Assembly (NCBI GenBank): GCA_017656305.1
Contig: JACDOG010000002.1
Coordinates: 228,121 to 292,120, forward strand
Origin: Thermoanaerobacteraceae bacterium
GTDB taxonomy: Bacteria; Bacillota; JADQBR01
DNA length: 64,000 bases
Reading direction: 5' to 3'
The notes below the pieces were generated by a model. That model did not search any database. It was not told the DNA's origin and saw only the letters and a list, made by a program, of their open reading frames with translations. The translations under genes were made by a program, and so were the position numbers. Of this stretch, positions 63,018 to 64,000 are shown piece by piece; the first letter of the stretch is position 1, and every line of letters starts with the position of its first letter.

Positions 63018-63093
63018 TGGGGCGTAGCCGAGGGGTAAGGCAGTGGGCTTTGGATTCTCTATTTCGCTGGTTCGAATCCGGCTGCCCCAGCCA
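63018..63093 (+). tRNA. tRNA-Gln (TTG) with a weak anticodon stem
   Basis: 76 bases. Acceptor TGGGGCG / TGCCCCA, D-stem GCC/GGC, T-arm GCTGG-TTCGAAT-CCGGC, discriminator G and encoded CCA are all sound. The anticodon loop CTTTGGA gives TTG. The anticodon stem GTGGG/TTCTC has a T-T mismatch and two G-T pairs, and the variable loop is one base long, so this may be a diverged second copy. Confidence 0.8.
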
Positions 63094-63199
63094 GGAAAAG
63101 AGCACCTTGAAAGAGTTGCTTTGTCGTTATCTGTCGAAATTTTTGCCAAGGATTTTGCCCCTTTCTGCCGAATTTTGGAGGTGGAAGGGGGGGATTCTT

Positions 63200-63570
63200 A
63201 TGTCTGATGTAATATCTGCAAAATATTGTTTTTATAATGAAATACCCATTCCTGAACATCTAACTAAAATGTTAACAGAAAAAGAAAAACCTTATTTGGT
63301 TTCTTTATCAAAGAACAACCCAAGGGAATTCCGCTCAAACGTAATGCAAAAGGCAAAAAGGCAATCTTGGTAACTGCTTGTAGCACGCCTTGGCCATTTA
63401 ATTGGATTTTTAACCAGTCCCGATCTTGTCTTGGTCGAATGCGTGAGATATGCAAATACAGTGGGCAGGAGATAGTTAGCACCTTCGTATTGCCAGGCAC
63501 CTTAATAATGAAAGAAATACCGGATAAATATCTCATAAAAGCAAGAGAGATTGGTAGGAGGATTAAATAA
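63200..63570 (+). pseudogene. NAD(P)H-dependent FMN reductase fragment with frameshift
   Basis: ATG 63200 starts a 57-codon frame (CFYNEIPIPEHLTKMLTEKE). From about 63280 a second frame carries on: FGFFIKEQPKGIPLKR, then GKKAILVTACSTPWPFNWIF and NQSRSCLGRMREICKYSG. The GKKAILVTACSTPWPFNW block belongs to the C-terminal half of flavodoxin-fold FMN reductases. The frame changes at the A-rich run near 63276-63289. The N-terminal FMN domain is missing. Confidence 0.6.
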
Positions 63571-63582
63571 TGACGTGACATT

Positions 63583-63664
63583 GCCTAACACGGGCTTCGC
63601 GGCTTCGCTACGCTTCGACTAAACCGTCTCTGTGGCGGCTTCGCAAAGCTCGAAAATGTTATAC
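63583..63664 (+). repeat. attC-like element C
   Basis: Begins TTGCCTAACACGGGC and ends AAAATGTTATACGCC, so RYYYAAC and GTTA-type ends face each other 82 bases apart. Repeated GGCTTCGC segments lie between. It resembles the start of elements A and B but is on the opposite strand, between a decayed reductase and the GH5-like gene. Confidence 0.45.
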
Positions 63665-63687
63665 GCCATCACTAAATAGGAGGGAAA

Positions 63688-64000
63688 ATGAAGATTAGAA
63701 GGATATTAAAAGGCTTATCCATTTTTCTGGTGGTAATTGTTTTCTTGTTTGCTATATTGGTTTTGGTAGCAATCCGCTCCGAACACGGTAAAATACTCCT
63801 TCCCGTAAAGCATACAAGCCGATTTGAAAGTGACAACATCTCCTTTTTCCCAACCAGGCTACAAGCTCAAGGCAATCAAATCATTAACGCTGTAGGCACA
63901 CCTGTCTTGCTTAAGGGTCTTATGCCGCCTGACCCCGCAAAACTGCACAGCAAAAATAGATTCAATCATGACTTTTTTATCAAGATAAGCGAAACCGGCG
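63688..64000 (+). CDS. Membrane-anchored GH5-like glycoside hydrolase, 3' end outside window
   Basis: ATG 63688 follows TAGGAGGG. The first 104 residues are visible: a basic start, a transmembrane anchor (LSIFLVVIVFLFAILVLVAI), then RLQAQGNQIINAVGTPVLLK GLMPPD read in two pieces. The Gly-x-x-Ile-x-x-x-x-Gly-x-Pro-Val-x-Leu-(K/R)-Gly pattern is the usual opening of GH5 cellulase-fold domains. The catalytic glutamates lie beyond the window. It is expected outside the membrane; the substrate is unknown. Confidence 0.65.
   Translation, partial: MKIRRILKGLSIFLVVIVFLFAILVLVAIRSEHGKILLPVKHTSRFESDNISFFPTRLQAQGNQIINAVGTPVLLKGLMPPDPAKLHSKNRFNHDFFIKISETG

Noticed and set aside
62961-63259. Minus-strand frames with GFEPAK-like peptides
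   Set aside because: Antisense of tRNA-Gln and its flank, not genes.

Overview
The window looks like a chromosome segment of an anaerobic, probably spore-forming Firmicute of the Peptococcaceae/Desulfotomaculum/Thermincola type. The evidence is a Bacillus-like pyr operon with PyrR attenuators, the hemE-hemH-hemY order, remA-gmk-rpoZ-coaBC, LL-diaminopimelate aminotransferase, a butyryl/acetoacetyl-CoA cluster with an EtfAB:menaquinone oxidoreductase-type membrane protein, and a selenoprotein. The genus is inference.

Layout. 1-7.4 kb: housekeeping genes (a HAD phosphatase cut by the window edge, an old-yellow-enzyme relative, Hsp33, YchF, CCA-adding enzyme, an HD hydrolase) and several very small genes. 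7.5-16.1 kb: a beta-oxidation/crotonyl-CoA operon (hbd, crt, CoA-transferase, etfB, etfA, membrane FeS oxidoreductase, thiolase) behind a strong promoter with a FadR-like operator. 16.3-20.6 kb: hemEHY and a TtcA-like gene. 21.8-33.7 kb: pyrR-pyrP-pyrBC-carAB-pyrKDFE with three attenuators, of which only the first two carry a PyrR-binding loop. 33.7-49.8 kb: phosphodiesterase, rqcH, Ca2+-type P-ATPase, dapF-dapL, yicC-remA-gmk-rpoZ-coaBC-metK, a 2-hydroxyacid dehydrogenase, a 106-aa selenoprotein with in-frame UGA and a SECIS-like hairpin, and mtaB.

49.8-64 kb: an accessory region that starts at a tRNA-Thr gene next to a decayed tyrosine integrase. It carries a minus-strand, defence-like gene group: a HEPN-motif protein, a BglII-fold nuclease with no methylase, a PD-(D/E)XK-like protein, a PCTIR/CAP12-like TIR protein, and an ImmA/Xre pair with a lambda-type regulatory switch. 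Several of these genes are followed by elements resembling integron attC sites. Beyond lie phage-like small genes (one broken by an amber codon), a TetR-amidohydrolase pair with overlapping palindromic operators, an IS110 transposase fragment, a tRNA-Gln with a poor anticodon stem, a frameshifted flavin reductase fragment, and the start of a membrane-anchored GH5-like glycosidase.

The strongest candidates for something new are the selenoprotein (47.8-48.1 kb) and the HEPN/BglII-fold/PD-(D/E)XK group (51.1-55.2 kb). Family assignments come from reading motifs, not from database searches.
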